Assembly (NCBI GenBank): GCA_963664845.1 | Contig: OY761615.1 | Span: forward strand, 5,022,001 to 5,086,000 | Source: CAIYTF01 sp963664845 | GTDB lineage: Bacteria; Bacteroidota; Ignavibacteria; Ignavibacteriales; Ignavibacteriaceae | DNA: 64,000 bases | Reading direction: 5' to 3' | Part shown: piece by piece, positions 63,001 through 64,000 of the stretch | How the letters are laid out: every line of letters begins with the position of its first letter | Position numbering within the stretch: the stretch's first letter is position 1 | Program-made: the position numbers and the translations under genes | Notes under the pieces: model-generated | What the model saw: the letters and a program-made list of their open reading frames with translations, nothing else | Database searches by the model: none | What the model was told of the DNA's origin: nothing

Positions 63001-63629
63001 ACTGTGGCCGGATCTGGTTTACTGATGCCGCCGGAAAATCTATGACACTTTATGCAGAGCCGCATATCAAGAACACGATTACAAATAAAATGCAATACGA
63101 TCTGCCGCCTGTTCCACCGGCAGGTGTATTTGATGTCCGGTTTGCTTCACAGAGTATGTTTGAATTATTGGGTTCAGCAACAAAAGAAGTTTTTATGCAG
63201 GGAGTCAAGTATCCCATTGCCATAACGGTCGACGGGCTGGCTATTATCGTGCGTGATAAAGCAACCGGCGGAAAAATATTTAATCAGTCATTACAGGATA
63301 AAAGTACGACTGTGCTTGGCAACGCCCATATTGATCGTCTGGAAGTGTTATTGGTTTCAGCTCCTTTGAGCTATGAGCTATCTCAAAATTACCCGAATCC
63401 TTTCAATCCTACCACTACTATTAAGTTTGGACTGCCGGAAAAGGCTGTTGTAACATTGACAGTGTATAATCAACTAGGTGAGAGAATCGAAATACTTGCG
63501 CAGGGGCAACTCGATGCGGGTTATCATTCGATTGTTTGGAACGCCGCAAATGTGCCCAGTGGTATCTATTTTTACGAATTGAAAGCAGGGAAATTCAAAT
63601 CGGCAATGAAGATGATAATTCTGAAATAG
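60090..63629 (+). CDS. Secreted LamG-repeat protein with type IX sorting domain
   Basis: An 1179-residue secreted protein with signal peptide (LILLICFSFAMPVFSQ). Two LamG/concanavalin-like domains (about 24-235 and 346-570) start with near-identical GLVAYYPFDGSTNDES and GLVAYYPFNGNANDES segments. A fibronectin-like domain lies between them (about 245-335). The region around 575-660 (VGGENWRSGEVDTIEWKT) is an Ig-like fold. Further on is a WNLVSVPV/WNMIGVHE repeat pair. The end is a type IX sorting domain (SQNYPNPFNPTTTIKFGLP). It probably binds glycans at the surface. Confidence 0.88.
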   Translation: MKHFLILLICFSFAMPVFSQVPTNGLVAYYPFDGSTNDESGHYLNGINAGVTFSDDHAGMANKAGNFNGVNSFIEVPHSALFDTIESHNAMTIAAWVNIRDWYQGWNIFNVINKYESDGDGGWELCFAGQPENAISFVVSNGYSASLPLSLTFGTWYHVALTYDHSSGFVKFYINGNLLAMQQSPSPLQHTHGPLYIGFSKAGPDEYSDGSIDELYVYNRALTEGEIQAVFSSDGWTGNKVLQTPLLYSPVSGATNLWLNPKLLWGRTPDTASFTIQVSTDSLFSTTVFDKRGVADTTCAVASLNGNTTYFWRVRTENIFGKSEWSITGKFTTIVQDSLPTTGLVAYYPFNGNANDESNNGNNGTVTGATLAEDRFGNAGFAYSFNGIDNSIIVPSSTSLNIQRDITLSAWFKTDEPIIIADAHTGGLVAKHETHLTRQYDLFLNDITSDSLSFDVIDNRDDNTDTYLFNTAIPCGLYYDNQWHSVIGTYDYSSGYTFLYIDGLLAKTKYIGQINLQQSNTPLTIGCHGLPPSGYRSFYHGQIDDIRIYNRSLMSNEVQALFHEGGYEPPVAIISPVGGENWRSGEVDTIEWKTAAVTGLKLEYTTNDGSDWMTITEAIPSNMGKYLWTVPNTPSTQCKVKISKVIDPTIYAVSAASFTIRGATTALIDLPLVIKDNTGGMQVLRFGVDPSATDGLDKQFGEIEELPVSTTDLFDARFIDAAGTNQLGLGSRTDIRKGNAADLGSKTFKFTFQATKGASAVTISWNLPTGLTGYLIDYPAGGIVNREITGTDSLVMTNLSVTTMLIGVSGTQAVQNLTLENGWNLVSVPVAMEDMSASALFPNASSPLYCWNDEYAAVSALGIGGGYWVKYPDTATVTFTGSSVGLANIPVKAGWNMIGVHESSISAGLISTAPAGIITTKFFGYRDGYYWAEVLQPGLGYWVKAKENGFLQLPNGLIKAGNTALAEPPKDCGRIWFTDAAGKSMTLYAEPHIKNTITNKMQYDLPPVPPAGVFDVRFASQSMFELLGSATKEVFMQGVKYPIAITVDGLAIIVRDKATGGKIFNQSLQDKSTTVLGNAHIDRLEVLLVSAPLSYELSQNYPNPFNPTTTIKFGLPEKAVVTLTVYNQLGERIEILAQGQLDAGYHSIVWNAANVPSGIYFYELKAGKFKSAMKMIILK

Positions 63630-64000
63630 GACCACTGATTAAGCAGATTTATATGATTTCCCTGACGGCGGGTTTCGCATAATGCATACAGCACAGAATT
63701 CTGCTTAATAAAGCTTGGTTTATAGGCGCTAATCGTGAGGTTGCCCCGCACACGGGATGAAGCACTTCTCCCGCGAGGAGCGGGAGAGTAATGACATATT
63801 AATTCGTTAAGTTGGCACCTTTGCCCGGATATGAGTGAAATAGCATATGGTGTTTTTTCCATCCTGATGCAATTTATGATTGGTATTCCTCATTTGCCTT
63901 GAAAGCTGAACCCTTCATCACCGATTGAATCCATAGATGTATTTGTAATCCTTAGCGGGAACGCGTATTTTTACATTTGTACTTTAAAATGTTGTTGTCC
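63630..64000. other. Spacer with a truncated family A repeat
   Basis: It contains the family A copy at 63668-63799. From 63800 to the window edge nothing is recognised. Confidence 0.5.
63668..63799. repeat. MITE-like element, family A, truncated copy
   Basis: It begins TTTCGCATAATGCATACAGC, shares GCGCTAATCGTGAGGTTGCC and GCACACGGGATGA with the copy at 8033, and stops after AGTAATGAC without the closing inverted repeat. A TCCCGC-n5-GCGGGA hairpin lies near its end. Confidence 0.55.

Overview
The window comes from a member of the Bacteroidota/Ignavibacteriota group, probably Ignavibacteria- or Kapabacteria-like. Three large secreted proteins end in a type IX secretion (Por) sorting domain with the NYPNPFNP motif. 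Respiration uses alternative complex III rather than bc1. One promoter fits the Bacteroidota consensus TTTG-N19-TAnnTTTG, and small outer-membrane barrels and lipoproteins are common. The affiliation is inferred from gene content, not from a marker-gene tree.

Layout. 1-10 kb: the end of a chemotaxis receptor, then secreted, lipoprotein and outer-membrane genes separated by repeat-rich spacers; two of the lipoproteins are paralogues. 10.4-12.2 kb: a two-gene restriction-modification unit, a NotI-family nuclease with a D12-class adenine methylase. 12.4-27.3 kb: one long respiratory locus, actA, a 61-codon ORF, actB, actC, a fused actD-actE, actF, a mono-haem cytochrome, a SCO copper chaperone, an A2-type cytochrome oxidase (subunits I, III, IV, II), haem O synthase and a membrane cytochrome c, closed by a strong terminator. 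Together these genes encode quinol oxidation, electron transfer through cytochromes c, and oxygen reduction. 28.3-40.1 kb: an M24 peptidase, a cupin, a split transketolase, an OlsF-like ornithine-lipid synthase overlapping a phosphoesterase, pdxH, and a fused E2-E1 2-oxoglutarate dehydrogenase. 42.8-58.4 kb: secreted and outer-membrane proteins, an aminotransferase, an M16 peptidase and a partial complex I cluster (nuoGHI). 58.6-63.6 kb: a DUF4143 ATPase behind two perfect 20-bp palindromes, and a LamG-containing secreted protein.

The most unusual region is 40.4-42.6 kb. Reading the minus strand, tRNA-Gly(CCC), a broken tRNA and an intact tRNA-Val(TAC) are followed by five tandem GIY-YIG nuclease genes. 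Each nuclease gene follows a tRNA 3' end plus terminator hairpin. Four of these tRNA 3' ends are headless copies of the tRNA-Val body carrying a different anticodon arm. The period is exactly 384 bp. The arrangement resembles a cassette array built from tRNA 3' ends and nuclease genes, and is the best candidate here for an undescribed element. Its mobility and function are inferred only.

Several dispersed non-coding repeats (two families with terminal inverted repeats, one large palindrome and one REP-like family) occupy most of the long spacers.
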